NCBI RefSeq assembly: GCF_032017025.1
Contig: NZ_DALZQO010000009.1
Location: 1 to 64,000 of the forward strand
Source of the DNA: Hydrogenoanaerobacterium sp032017025
GTDB taxonomy: Bacteria; Bacillota; Clostridia; Oscillospirales; Ruminococcaceae
Direction of reading: 5' to 3'
DNA: 64,000 nt
Below the pieces are notes generated by a model, which made no database searches, was not told the DNA's origin, and saw only the letters and a program-made list of their open reading frames with translations. Shown here piece after piece: positions 32,326 through 41,493 of this stretch. The position numbers and the translations under genes are program-made. How positions within the stretch are numbered: position 1 is the stretch's first letter; each line of letters opens with the position of its first letter.

Positions 32326-33723
32326 ATGAGTCTTCAATTTGTGGGACTAAGCGAAATAAACGGCCCTCTCGTTGTGCTGGACCATGTCCCTGCGGCAGGG
32401 TATGACGAGATGGTGGAGCTTAGATTAAAAAACGGTGCTGTACGTCTGGGACGTATAGTGCAGATAGAGGGTGAGCGCTGCGTTATTCAGGTGTTTGAGG
32501 GCACCAACGGAATCTCACTTACCAATACCACCGTGCGCCTGCTTGGTCACCCCATGGAAATGCCGCTTTCGCCTGAGATTTTGGGCAGAACGCTTTCGGG
32601 TGCAGGTAAGCCGATCGACGGGCTGGGGGAGATTTATGCCCAAAAAAGGCAAGACATCAACGGAAAACCGCTTAACCCCGTGGCAAGAACCTACCCCAAA
32701 AACTACATCAACACCGGTATCTCCAGCATCGACTGTCTGATGACGCTGATTCGCGGGCAAAAGCTGCCTATTTTCTCGGGCTCCGGTATGCAGCACAATA
32801 AGCTGGCGGTTCAAATTGTGCGTCAGGCAAACATTGCCGAGGAATCGGGAAAAAAATTCGGTATCGTGTTTGCTGCAATGGGTGTAAAAAACGACGTCGC
32901 CGATTACTTCCGGCGTTCATTTGAGGAATCGGGCGTTATGGATAAGGTTGTCATGTTCTTGAACCTTTCCAACGATCCTATCATCGAACGTATTCTAACC
33001 CCGCGCTGTGCGCTTACCACCGCAGAATATCTTGCATTTGAGCTGAACATGCACATTCTGGTGGTTATGACGGATATAACCTCCTACTGTGAGGCACTGC
33101 GTGAGTTCTCATCCTCCAAGGGTGAGATTCCGGGCAGAAAAGGCTTCCCGGGTTACCTCTACTCCGACCTGGCATCGCTGTACGAAAGAGCAGGGGTGAT
33201 TGATACCGCAGAAGGTTCTGTTACCCAGATACCCATTCTGACTATGCCCAACGACGACATCACCCACCCTGTGCCCGACCTCACCGGTTATATCACCGAG
33301 GGGCAGATTGTGCTTGACCGTTCGCTCGACCAGATGGGTGTTTATCCGCCCATTTCGATTTTGCCGTCGCTGTCGCGTTTGATGAAGGACGGTATCGGCG
33401 AGGGATATACCAGAGCCGACCACTCAGCGGTTTCCAACCAGCTGTTTGCAGCCTATGCCAAGGTGCAGGACGCAAAAGCGCTGGCGTCGGTCATCGGCGA
33501 AGAGGAGCTTTCGGATACCGACAAGCAGTATATTCGCTTTGGAAATGCATTTGAGCACCACTTTATCAATCAGGGCTTTACCGATAACCGCAGCATTGAA
33601 CAGACGCTAGACCTCGGCTGGCGGTTGCTGTCGCTGTTACCGCGTGAGGAGCTTGACCGTGTTGAGGGCGAGCTGCTCGACAAATTCTACAACCCTGAGG
33701 ACGCCAAGGAATTATTGGCTTAA
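32326..33723 (+). CDS. atpB: V-type ATPase regulatory subunit B
   Basis: This 465-residue non-catalytic nucleotide-binding subunit alternates with A in the head. PIFSGSGMQHNKLAVQIVRQ stands where a P-loop would be and lacks GKT, as usual for B. MTDITSYCEALREFSSSKGE and PGYLYSDLASLYERAG are family hallmarks. 21 bp separate it from subunit A. Confidence 0.96.
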   Translation: MSLQFVGLSEINGPLVVLDHVPAAGYDEMVELRLKNGAVRLGRIVQIEGERCVIQVFEGTNGISLTNTTVRLLGHPMEMPLSPEILGRTLSGAGKPIDGLGEIYAQKRQDINGKPLNPVARTYPKNYINTGISSIDCLMTLIRGQKLPIFSGSGMQHNKLAVQIVRQANIAEESGKKFGIVFAAMGVKNDVADYFRRSFEESGVMDKVVMFLNLSNDPIIERILTPRCALTTAEYLAFELNMHILVVMTDITSYCEALREFSSSKGEIPGRKGFPGYLYSDLASLYERAGVIDTAEGSVTQIPILTMPNDDITHPVPDLTGYITEGQIVLDRSLDQMGVYPPISILPSLSRLMKDGIGEGYTRADHSAVSNQLFAAYAKVQDAKALASVIGEEELSDTDKQYIRFGNAFEHHFINQGFTDNRSIEQTLDLGWRLLSLLPREELDRVEGELLDKFYNPEDAKELLA

Positions 33724-33741
33724 AAAGGAAGGTGAGGATGC

Positions 33742-34365
33742 ATGAACCAACAGGTGTTTCCAACCAAGGGCAACCTGATCGCGACAAAAAAAACGCTCTC
33801 GCTTTCTACCATGGGCTTCGATCTGCTCGATCGCAAGCGGAACATCCTCATTCGTGAGATGATGCTGCTCATCGATAAATCTAAGCTGCTGCGCCGCGAA
33901 ATTGATGGAACCTATGAGCGGGCATATCGCGCTTTACAGCGTGCGAATATGACGCTTGGCGTCATCGAAAACATTGCGCAGGCCGTGCCCGTTGATGATG
34001 GAGTGAAGATTCATTTCCGCAGCGTTATGGGCGTGGATATCCCCATTGTGAGTTATGAAGATAAGGAGTGGGGGCTCTCTTACGGCTTTCTCGATACCAA
34101 CTCGCAGCTCGATTATGCTTACCGCTGCTTTCGCCAGGTGAAGAAAATGACGGTGCTGCTGGCAGAGGTAGAGAACAGTGTATTCAAACTGGCAACTGCA
34201 ATTGTAAAGACGCAGCGCCGTGCCAATGCGCTGAAAAACGTGGTAATTCCCCGTTTGGAAGCTACTACAAAGTTTATCACCGATTCACTTGAGGAAAAAG
34301 AGCGTGAAGAATTCAGCCGCCTAAAAGTGATTAAGGCGACCAAAACGAAAAATATAGATCAATAA
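33742..34365 (+). CDS. atpD: V-type ATPase subunit D
   Basis: This 207-residue subunit is the coiled-coil rotor shaft. Characteristic segments are FPTKGNLIATKKTLSLSTMG, LLDRKRNILIREMMLLIDKS and, near the end, RRANALKNVVIPRLEATTKF. It closes the operon and is followed directly by a bidirectional terminator. SD GGAAGGTGAGG precedes the ATG. Confidence 0.95.
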   Translation: MNQQVFPTKGNLIATKKTLSLSTMGFDLLDRKRNILIREMMLLIDKSKLLRREIDGTYERAYRALQRANMTLGVIENIAQAVPVDDGVKIHFRSVMGVDIPIVSYEDKEWGLSYGFLDTNSQLDYAYRCFRQVKKMTVLLAEVENSVFKLATAIVKTQRRANALKNVVIPRLEATTKFITDSLEEKEREEFSRLKVIKATKTKNIDQ

Positions 34366-34398
34366 AAAAGAGGATGCTCAAACGGGCATCCTCTTTTT
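34364..34398. terminator. bidirectional terminator between the V-ATPase operon and the ABC permease
   Basis: A-run, AGAGGATGC, an 8-nt loop, GCATCCTCT and a T-run (34365-34398) make a 13-bp stem usable from both strands; the two converging operons end here. Confidence 0.85.
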
Positions 34399-34409
34399 GA
34401 CTATAAAAT

Positions 34410-37400
34410 TTACTCTACCGACTTCAGCGATTCGACCATACTTACCTTTTTAAGCTTGTAGTACATTGCCCCGTTAACAATAAAGGCAAACAGCATGGTG
34501 ATGGCACCCGCAAGCACAAAACTCAGCGGCTGAATATTTCGCCCAAACATCATCATATTCACCTCGGCGGTAACAATGACGAACCGGTGCAGCAGTACGC
34601 CGCCAAACAGCCCTGCAACCATCCCCATAAGCGTAAGAAGGATGTTTTCTCGGAAAACATAAGCCGAGACCTCCTTGTCGAAGAAGCCGAGTACCTTGAT
34701 GGTGGCAATTTCACGTATGCGCTCGGTGATATTGATGTTGGTGAGATTGTAAAGCACCACAAATGCCAGTGAACCCGCCGAAAGAATGAGTACCAGCACC
34801 ACATAATCGAGACTTTTGAAAACATCGTTAAAGGTAGCGCGTGTGTCAGCGGTAAAGCTTGTGAGCAGAATATCGTCGCTGCCCAGTAGAAAATGCGAAA
34901 ATGCGTCGCGGTTTGCCTTGTCCGAATCATTCATCACGCTGAGCAGTGTGTTGTAATCGGGGGCGCTGCCGTACAGGCTTTCGTACAATGCGGGGGAGAT
35001 ATAGGCATAGTGCCCCGCATAATTTTCGGTGATGCCCGCGAGCGGCACGGTGACTGATTTGTTATCGCTGTCGCGCAGGGTGAGGGTGTCTCCCATTTTG
35101 GCACCCAAAAGCGTTGCGGTTTTTTCGGAGACGATTACGCCTTGATCGGTGAGCGGTATGGGTGAGCCGCTGATACGATCGCGGAAGACCACAAAATCGG
35201 CCGTGTTATCCGGCGATTCAGGTACAAACAGGTTACCGTTTGCCTGCTTGTCACCCAGCAGAATATCATAGCTTTTTTGATAAACCAAAGTGTTGTTTTT
35301 GCTGTATTCGCTGCTGCTCACCAGTTGCATCACAGAATCCTTCTCTGCTTTGCTCAAGTCCGAATCCAGCACCGCAAGTACATCGTATTTGAAAATATCG
35401 CCGAACTGTTTGGTGACGATATTGGAGATGGAATCCTTTACACCAAAGCCGGTCAGCATCAGCGCGGTGCAGCCCGCAATCCCAATCACCGTCATCAGCA
35501 TTCGCTTTTTGTAGCGCAGCAGGTTACGGATGGTAACCTTTTGCGTAAAGTTCATATGGTTCCATACAAACGGCAGACGTTCTAACAGCACACGTTTGCC
35601 GTTTTTCGGCGCTTTCGGGCGCATTAGTGTAGCGGGCACGGATACCAACTCTTTATAGCTTGCAAATACCACGGTAGAAACCGTAACAAGCACTGCCGCT
35701 GCGGTGGCGACTATGGCATAGTCCCATTTGAACGGTGCAATAAGCGGCGGAAGAATGTACATCATTCCGTATGCGTCGTAGATAACCCGGGGAAAGAGCT
35801 GAAAGCCCACCATAAGCCCCGCGGCACTTCCGGTAAAGCTGGCGGTAAGTGCATAAATTAGGTACTTTGAAACAATAGAAAGGTTGCTGTAGCCCAAAGC
35901 TTTTATCGTACCAATTTGTGTTCGCTGCTCCTCAATCATGCGTGTCATGGTGGTGAGGCAGACCAGCCCTGCCACCAGCAGAAAGAACACAGGGAATACC
36001 TTGCTGATTGCCGCAATGCGCTCTGCGGCATCGTCATAGTCGGCATAGCCGGGGAGGTCGTCCCGATCTTGAACAAACCACTCGGGCAGGCTAAACTCGG
36101 CAAGGTCCGCTTCGGCATCTGCAATTTCTACCCTTGCATCTGCCAGCTCACGGTCCGAGTCGCGTTTCCCGTCGGCATATTTGGTTTCCGCATCCGCAAT
36201 TTGCACCTTTGCGTCGGCAATCTCTGCTTTTGCATCGTTTATCTTCTGCAAGCCCTCCGCCTTACCGTCTTTAAACTCGAGCTCCGCATCGGCGAGCTCT
36301 TGCCTGCCGTCATCCAGCTGCTTTTTTGCATCCTCAAGGGTCTTTTTCGCTTCGTCAAGCTCTTCGTAGCCAAACGCAATGAGGTCTTCAGCGCTTGCAA
36401 TCTTTTGGTTCAGGCTTTCAGCGGTGACATCGGGCAGAGAAATCTGCCCGCCTGTCATAGCGCTGAGCTGCTCTTCCATCTGCTTTTGTGCAGCCTGCAC
36501 ACCGCCTTTGAAGGCGGCGATATACTGCGCTCGCATCGGGTTTTCCACGGGGGTGTTGGCGATAGCAAGCAGCAGGTTTGCCAGTTCGCCGCTGAGCGGG
36601 CGAATTGCTTCGGCATATGCCATAAGCTCCTGGGGGCTTGCTGTATCTGCCGCGAGCGTTGCGTCACCCAGCAGATCGTAGCTTTGCTTGAGTGACAAAA
36701 TCTGCGGTATGGCGCTGTGCAGCTGCTCAAGCTGCTGCTCTGCCGCAGCAAGCTCTTTGAGCGCCTTGCTTTTTTCTTTTTTATATGTTTCGTAGCCGTC
36801 ACGGTATTCCTCGGTAGCGTCGGCTATTTTTTGCCGTGCCTCCTCAAGCTCGGTTTCAGCCTCGGCAATCTGCTTGTAATAGTCTCGCTCTTTTTCGGTG
36901 AGCGTCTGAATACCGTCGGCAAGCTTTTTCTTGGCGTCTTCAATTTTTTGGTGTGCATCTGCGAGCTCGGTTCTTTGAGTTTCTTCACCCTCTGCAAGCT
37001 CCTGTCTTGCATCGGCAAGCTTTTCGTTTGCTTCCTGCAATATTTCGTCGTAGCGGGTCTGTACGCGCACGTCGCCGAGCGCCTCCAGCTTGGTTTGCAG
37101 GCTGGCAACAAGCTCATCGTACTGCGGCGAAAAGCTGGAGATACCATCTTTACTCTCTGCGGTAACGTAAAGGTTGGTGTAAACCTCTAGATTAAAGTCT
37201 TCGTTTGGAATCATCACAAACCGCTCGATTTTACCGTTGCCGATGTTGGAGTTGCCGCGTTCATACGTAATATAATAGGGGGTACGCACAAACCCTACAA
37301 TCGTATAGGTGTCGGTTCGCAGTGTTTCCGAAATAGAATCCTGCTTTGCATCGAAAAAAAGCGTTATCTGCTGCCCCAGCTCAAACTGCGCTGCAGAAAC

Positions 37401-37841
37401 GTTGTTTAAATCCACCACACATTCCCCGCTTTTTTCAGGCAGTCTGCCCTCCAAAACGGTGGGGCGGTTCATATATGCCGGGTCGTTTGAGTCTGGCTCG
37501 ATGGGGATGCCATGTACCTTGACGACGGCGTTTGAGCCGTTTGTATTCACCAGTGCATCGGTGGTGTAGGCGGGCATTACCGCGCCCACACCTTCGGTGC
37601 CGCGCACAGTCTCAACGTCCTTGTCGTTAAATCCAATGGTCGAAAGCAGATGCACGTCAAAAAGATTGCCCTCGCTGAAATACACATCGGCAGTGTGTTT
37701 CATGTCGGGGCAGGTTGCTTTTAGTCCCGCAAAAAAACCTACGCCGATTGCAATAATGGCGAAGATGGAAAAAAAGCGATTCTTGGTGCGCCAAAGCTCA
37801 CGAAAGGTGTCTTTCAGCATTGCTTTTTTCACAGTTACCAT
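34410..37841 (-). CDS. ABC transporter permease, FtsX type, with long extracytoplasmic coiled coil
   Basis: The protein has 1143 residues. An N-terminal membrane helix (about 22-42: FFSIFAIIAIGVGFFAG) leads into an extracytoplasmic domain, then about 330 residues of Glu/Ala/Lys-rich coiled coil (roughly 270-600, with ELADARVEIADAEADLAEF and repeated ADAxxELAD words). The first FtsX domain follows (FPVFFLLVAGLVCLTTMTRM) and a second one lies at the C-terminus (VVLYNLTNINITERIREIAT). Such permeases drive mechanical work or export of antimicrobials and lipids; the substrate is unknown. The ATG overlaps the ATPase gene by 7 bp. Confidence 0.88.
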   Translation of the reverse strand: MVTVKKAMLKDTFRELWRTKNRFFSIFAIIAIGVGFFAGLKATCPDMKHTADVYFSEGNLFDVHLLSTIGFNDKDVETVRGTEGVGAVMPAYTTDALVNTNGSNAVVKVHGIPIEPDSNDPAYMNRPTVLEGRLPEKSGECVVDLNNVSAAQFELGQQITLFFDAKQDSISETLRTDTYTIVGFVRTPYYITYERGNSNIGNGKIERFVMIPNEDFNLEVYTNLYVTAESKDGISSFSPQYDELVASLQTKLEALGDVRVQTRYDEILQEANEKLADARQELAEGEETQRTELADAHQKIEDAKKKLADGIQTLTEKERDYYKQIAEAETELEEARQKIADATEEYRDGYETYKKEKSKALKELAAAEQQLEQLHSAIPQILSLKQSYDLLGDATLAADTASPQELMAYAEAIRPLSGELANLLLAIANTPVENPMRAQYIAAFKGGVQAAQKQMEEQLSAMTGGQISLPDVTAESLNQKIASAEDLIAFGYEELDEAKKTLEDAKKQLDDGRQELADAELEFKDGKAEGLQKINDAKAEIADAKVQIADAETKYADGKRDSDRELADARVEIADAEADLAEFSLPEWFVQDRDDLPGYADYDDAAERIAAISKVFPVFFLLVAGLVCLTTMTRMIEEQRTQIGTIKALGYSNLSIVSKYLIYALTASFTGSAAGLMVGFQLFPRVIYDAYGMMYILPPLIAPFKWDYAIVATAAAVLVTVSTVVFASYKELVSVPATLMRPKAPKNGKRVLLERLPFVWNHMNFTQKVTIRNLLRYKKRMLMTVIGIAGCTALMLTGFGVKDSISNIVTKQFGDIFKYDVLAVLDSDLSKAEKDSVMQLVSSSEYSKNNTLVYQKSYDILLGDKQANGNLFVPESPDNTADFVVFRDRISGSPIPLTDQGVIVSEKTATLLGAKMGDTLTLRDSDNKSVTVPLAGITENYAGHYAYISPALYESLYGSAPDYNTLLSVMNDSDKANRDAFSHFLLGSDDILLTSFTADTRATFNDVFKSLDYVVLVLILSAGSLAFVVLYNLTNINITERIREIATIKVLGFFDKEVSAYVFRENILLTLMGMVAGLFGGVLLHRFVIVTAEVNMMMFGRNIQPLSFVLAGAITMLFAFIVNGAMYYKLKKVSMVESLKSVE

Positions 37842-38539
37842 TCAATCCTTTCAACAGGGGTAGGGGCGTGGTTGGTTGTCATTTCCTTTACACGGCTGTT
37901 TTTAATTTTTATCACACGGTCTGCCATAGGGGTAATTGCCTGATTGTGCGTGATGACGATAACCGTCATGCCGGTGCTGCGGCAGGTATCCTGCAGCAGC
38001 TTGAGTATGTTTTTGCCGGTAAGGTAGTCCAATGCGCCGGTAGGCTCGTCGCACAACAGCAGCTTGGGGCGTTTGGCCAATGCGCGCGCAATTGCAACAC
38101 GCTGCTGCTCACCGCCCGAAAGCTGCGCGGGGAAATTGCTCAGGCGTTCGCCCAAGCCGACTTCGCGCAAAACCTCATCCGCAGGGATTGGGTTTTTGCA
38201 GATTTGTGCGGCGAGTTCAACATTTTCGCGCGCAGTAAGGTTTTGCACCAGATTGTAAAACTGGAATACAAACCCGATGTCGTACCGGCGGTAGGATGTG
38301 AGCTGTTTGGCGTTGTATTTGCTGATGTCGTTACCATCGACCAGAATCTCTCCCTCGTCGCAGGTGTCCATTCCGCCCAGCATGTTCAGCACGGTGGTTT
38401 TGCCCGCGCCGCTGGGGCCAACCACAACCGCAAACTCACCCTTTTCAATATTCAGGGTAATGCCGTCTGCGGCATGAATGGTCACCTCACCCATATGGTA
38501 ACGTTTATATACATCGCGCAGTTGCACGAAGCTTTCCAT
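37835..38539 (-). CDS. ABC transporter ATP-binding protein (LolD/MacB type)
   Basis: The protein has 234 residues with Walker A GPSGAGKTT near residue 40, signature LSGGEQQRVAIARALAKRP, Walker B LLLCDEPTGALD and the switch VIVITHN. This subclass works with FtsX-type permeases such as the one encoded just downstream. AGAAGGAGA precedes the ATG. A palindrome in its promoter suggests control by a TetR-type repressor, but no such gene is in the window. Confidence 0.95.
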   Translation of the reverse strand: MESFVQLRDVYKRYHMGEVTIHAADGITLNIEKGEFAVVVGPSGAGKTTVLNMLGGMDTCDEGEILVDGNDISKYNAKQLTSYRRYDIGFVFQFYNLVQNLTARENVELAAQICKNPIPADEVLREVGLGERLSNFPAQLSGGEQQRVAIARALAKRPKLLLCDEPTGALDYLTGKNILKLLQDTCRSTGMTVIVITHNQAITPMADRVIKIKNSRVKEMTTNHAPTPVERIEW

Positions 38540-38579
38540 AAAAATTCTCCTTCTATCTTAACAATAATACTCTATTATC

Positions 38580-38608
38580 ATACTACCATTCGGCCGAATG
38601 AGTTGCAA
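38580..38608 (-). promoter_or_regulatory. promoter with palindromic operator for the ABC operon
   Basis: On the minus strand, TTGCAA (38603-38608) and TAGTAT (38580-38585) are 17 nt apart. The spacer contains the perfect 14-bp palindrome CATTCGGCCGAATG (38587-38600), placed where a bound repressor would block RNA polymerase. Confidence 0.6.
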
Positions 38609-38671
38609 TAAAGTAATTCTGCCAACGTTTTAAACTTTTCGTTAACAAACGTGTTCTGGTGCAGTTTCCCT

Positions 38672-38700
38672 TTGAGATTGGCACAGCAGTGTGATACAAT
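38672..38700 (+). promoter_or_regulatory. promoter of the YibE/F gene
   Basis: TTGAGA (38672-38677) and TACAAT (38695-38700) are spaced by 17 nt, 28 bp before the start codon. Confidence 0.65.
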
Positions 38701-38727
38701 ATGTGAGTTAAATCGAAAGGCGGGATA

Positions 38728-39951
38728 ATGTTGAAACTTAATTTAAAAATAGAAAAGCACACACGAAACCGCGCGATTGTATATGTACTTACCGTGTTGT
38801 TTTCGATATTATTTATCTACTTTGGCAACGGGTTTGCGTCGCAGGGGATGACTCTTTTCGAGGGCGCGAGCATGGAAAAGCCTGTGAAGGCACAGGTGGT
38901 GGAGGTGCAGGAGCCAAGAACCGACAGCTATTCGCTGGACGAGGGTGAAACCTCGGTGCAAAACATTTATATCGATTTTTCAGCACGGATTTTAAACGGT
39001 TGGCAAAAAGGACAGGTTGTGGAGTGCAACCAGACGATTGACGGCTTTACCCCCATTGGCAACAAAGAGGTTGAGGTGGGTGACCGTGTGCTCATCTTTC
39101 ATTCCGACCCATCGTCTGCCAGCAGTATATGGATGTTCTGGGATTATATTCGCACGGATACCTTGCTGATACTGGGGCTTGTGTTTATGGCGCTGCTGCT
39201 GTTGTTTGGTAGGGGGAAGGGTGTAAACACCATTATCTCGCTGGTATTTACCTGCCTTGCGGTATTTCTAGTGTTTATTCCTTCTATTTTAACAGGGCGT
39301 AACGCTTACATTTCATCCATTGTAGTGTGCCTGTTTACCATTGTTATGACCCTGCTGATTGTAAACGGAGCAAATGCAAAGGGGCTTGCGGCGGGTGTTG
39401 GCTGCCTTGGCGGCATTTTGGTGTCGGGGGCGCTGACGCTGATTATGGATTACTTTTTAAGGCTGACAGGGCTTGTGGATGAAGAATCGATCTTCCTTTT
39501 GTACATGGATACCCCCAAGCCGATTGATTTGAAGGCGATTATCTTTGCCGCAATTATTATTGGTGCGCTGGGTGCGATTATGGACGTTGCGATGTCGATT
39601 GCTTCGTCGCTCGCGGAGGTGCGCGACATTATGGAGGTACCCACCTTTGGCGCGCTGATGAAATCGGGTATTCAAATTGGGCGCGACATCATGGGTACCA
39701 TGGCAAACACCTTGGTGCTTGCATACATCGGCAGCTCGCTTTCAATGGTGCTGTTGCTGATTGCTTATAATAATTCTCTGCTTGGGCTGCTCAACAAAGA
39801 AATGATTGTGGTTGAAATTTTGCAAACTCTTGTGGGCAGCATGGGTATACTATTTACAATACCATTAACCTCAGCAATCTCCGCATTTGTCTATACACGC
39901 GCGGGCGGCAATCACCAAAAACCTGCACAAGGCATGCAGGAGATAGAGTAA
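38728..39951 (+). CDS. YibE/F-like membrane protein
   Basis: This 407-residue protein has an N-terminal membrane helix (about 17-37), an extracytoplasmic domain to about residue 135, then seven or eight membrane segments. GNKEVEVGDRVLIFHS, TCLAVFLVFIPSILTGRNAY and ALGAIMDVAMSIASSLAEV followed by GRDIMGTMANTLVLAYIG are typical of the YibE/F family. Its function is unknown. AAAGGCGGG precedes the ATG. Confidence 0.88.
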   Translation: MLKLNLKIEKHTRNRAIVYVLTVLFSILFIYFGNGFASQGMTLFEGASMEKPVKAQVVEVQEPRTDSYSLDEGETSVQNIYIDFSARILNGWQKGQVVECNQTIDGFTPIGNKEVEVGDRVLIFHSDPSSASSIWMFWDYIRTDTLLILGLVFMALLLLFGRGKGVNTIISLVFTCLAVFLVFIPSILTGRNAYISSIVVCLFTIVMTLLIVNGANAKGLAAGVGCLGGILVSGALTLIMDYFLRLTGLVDEESIFLLYMDTPKPIDLKAIIFAAIIIGALGAIMDVAMSIASSLAEVRDIMEVPTFGALMKSGIQIGRDIMGTMANTLVLAYIGSSLSMVLLLIAYNNSLLGLLNKEMIVVEILQTLVGSMGILFTIPLTSAISAFVYTRAGGNHQKPAQGMQEIE

Positions 39952-40009
39952 GCGGTATTTTGCTAAAAATTATGGGCGGTGCCTTTAGATAACCACCGTT
40001 CGCCCAGCC

Positions 40010-40038
40010 TTGACAATTCCCACCAAAAAAACTAAAAT
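40010..40038 (+). promoter_or_regulatory. promoter of the Mrp-type ATPase gene
   Basis: TTGACA (40010-40015) and TAAAAT (40033-40038) with 17-nt spacing. A GGGCG/CGCCC hairpin (39974-40006) just upstream may end the previous transcript. Confidence 0.75.
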
Positions 40039-40076
40039 AAAAAGCATACGTAAAACCAAAGGAGATGCAAAATCCA

Positions 40077-40907
40077 ATGAGCGAAGAATGTACCCATGAT
40101 TGTTCCAGTTGCTCGCAGAATTGCTCCAGCCGCGAAAAAAGCCCGGCAGATTTTCTGGAGCAGCCACATGAATTAAGCTGTATCAAAAAAGTGATTGGCG
40201 TAGTAAGCGGCAAGGGTGGCGTTGGCAAAAGCCTTGTCACCGGTATGCTTTCGGTGCTGATGCGCCGCAGAGAGTTTAACGTAGGCGTGCTGGATGCGGA
40301 TATTACAGGCCCGTCGGTGCCCAAAATGTTTGGCATACATGAGCGTGCATGCGGTGACGAAGCGGGCCTTTACCCTGTAAAAACCAAAACAGGCATCGAT
40401 GTGATGTCGGTGAACCTGCTGCTGGAAAACGAAAGCGACCCCGTTATTTGGCGCGGCCCCGTAATTGCAGGCACAGTAAAGCAGTTTTGGACAGATGTCA
40501 TTTGGAATGACGTGGATTTTATGTTTGTGGATATGCCCCCGGGAACCGGAGATGTGGCGCTGACCGTGTTCCAATCCATCCCGGTAGACGGTATCATCAT
40601 TATCACCTCCCCGCAGGAGCTTGTCTCGATGATTGTTGAAAAGGCAGTCAACATGGCGAAGATGATGAACATTCCCATTCTGGGTTTGGTTGAAAACTAC
40701 AGCTACATTCAGTGCCCCGATTGCGGCAAAAAGATGCCGGTGTTCGGCGAAAGCCACATCGATGAAGTTGCAGAGAAATTTGGGCTGGAGGTTCTCGGCA
40801 GGCTGCCGATTGACCCGCAGCTTGCTAAAAACTGCGACGGCGGCGTAATTGAGCTGTTTGAGGGCGATTGGCTTGACAAAGCGGCAGATAAGATTGAAAA
40901 TTTGTAG
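40077..40907 (+). CDS. Mrp/NBP35-family iron-sulfur carrier ATPase
   Basis: The protein has 276 residues. An N-terminal cysteine cluster (CTHDCSSCSQNCSS) precedes the deviant Walker A GVVSGKGGVGKS at about residue 42. Later come DADITGPSVPKMFG, DMPPGTGDVALTVFQ and the CPDC pair near residue 218, which bridges an Fe-S cluster at the dimer interface in this family. It probably carries or assembles Fe-S clusters. The ATG at 40077 is used because the in-frame ATG at 40065 overlaps the AAAGGAG. Confidence 0.92.
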   Translation: MSEECTHDCSSCSQNCSSREKSPADFLEQPHELSCIKKVIGVVSGKGGVGKSLVTGMLSVLMRRREFNVGVLDADITGPSVPKMFGIHERACGDEAGLYPVKTKTGIDVMSVNLLLENESDPVIWRGPVIAGTVKQFWTDVIWNDVDFMFVDMPPGTGDVALTVFQSIPVDGIIIITSPQELVSMIVEKAVNMAKMMNIPILGLVENYSYIQCPDCGKKMPVFGESHIDEVAEKFGLEVLGRLPIDPQLAKNCDGGVIELFEGDWLDKAADKIENL

Positions 40908-40936
40908 AATTGAGTTGCAATTTTACAAATTGTATA

Positions 40937-40966
40937 AAAAGCGAAGCGGAATAGCTTCGCTTTTTT
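40937..40966 (+). terminator. intrinsic terminator after the Mrp gene
   Basis: AAAAGCGAAGC and GCTTCGCTTTTTT form a strong stem with a T run. Confidence 0.85.
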
Positions 40967-41052
40967 GTATCCGCTTTTGTTCTGTTTCACATAATACACA
41001 AATTTGTAGGGTTTTTAACCGTATTCTTTTCTTAGTCAGGCTTGTCCTTATA

Positions 41053-41081
41053 TTGACAAAATCCGATATTGGAGCTACAAT
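41053..41081 (+). promoter_or_regulatory. promoter of the feo operon
   Basis: TTGACA (41053-41058) and TACAAT (41076-41081) with 17-nt spacing make a strong sigma-A promoter 110 bp before feoA. Confidence 0.8.
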
Positions 41082-41093
41082 AAATGTTAGATA

Positions 41094-41114
41094 CGGATAA
41101 CATTTTGTTATCCG
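41094..41114 (+). promoter_or_regulatory. 21-bp palindrome at the feo transcription start
   Basis: CGGATAACA (41094-41102), TTT and TGTTATCCG (41106-41114) are perfect inverses just downstream of the -10 box. The position fits an operator. The DtxR-type regulator encoded at the end of this operon is the natural candidate to bind it with Fe2+ or Mn2+, but the sequence is not a textbook DtxR or MntR box. Confidence 0.5.
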
Positions 41115-41190
41115 AAAAACAAGCCGCCAATGTTAGTTTTGGTTAACAAATTTTAAGATTTATAAAAAAGACAAAAGGGGATTTACCCAT

Positions 41191-41430
41191 ATGAATAAAA
41201 AGGATAGAAGCCTGAAGGATCTGCGCCCAGGGCAGAGCGCAAAAATAGTTTCGATTGGCGGTACAGGCGCTTTAAAACGCCGCCTGATCGATATGGGGCT
41301 CACCCCCGGCTGCGATGTTTTTGTGCGCAAAATGGCACCGCTCGGCGACCCCATCGAAATTAACATTCGCGGCTATGAGCTTTCTCTGCGCAAGGATGAT
41401 GCCAAAAACATTCTTCTATTATCAGAATAA
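41191..41430 (+). CDS. feoA: FeoA, ferrous iron transport accessory protein
   Basis: A 79-residue SH3-like protein: LKDLRPGQSAKIVSIGGTGA, then KRRLIDMGLTPGCDVFV and DPIEINIRGYELSLRKDDA, the complete FeoA pattern. It helps FeoB at the membrane. About 60 bp separate it from feoB. Confidence 0.95.
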   Translation: MNKKDRSLKDLRPGQSAKIVSIGGTGALKRRLIDMGLTPGCDVFVRKMAPLGDPIEINIRGYELSLRKDDAKNILLLSE

Positions 41431-41493
41431 GCAGCATACCTGGAAATGGACGAGTTTAAAGCGGCTGCGACGCCGGAGAAAGGCTGAAACGAT

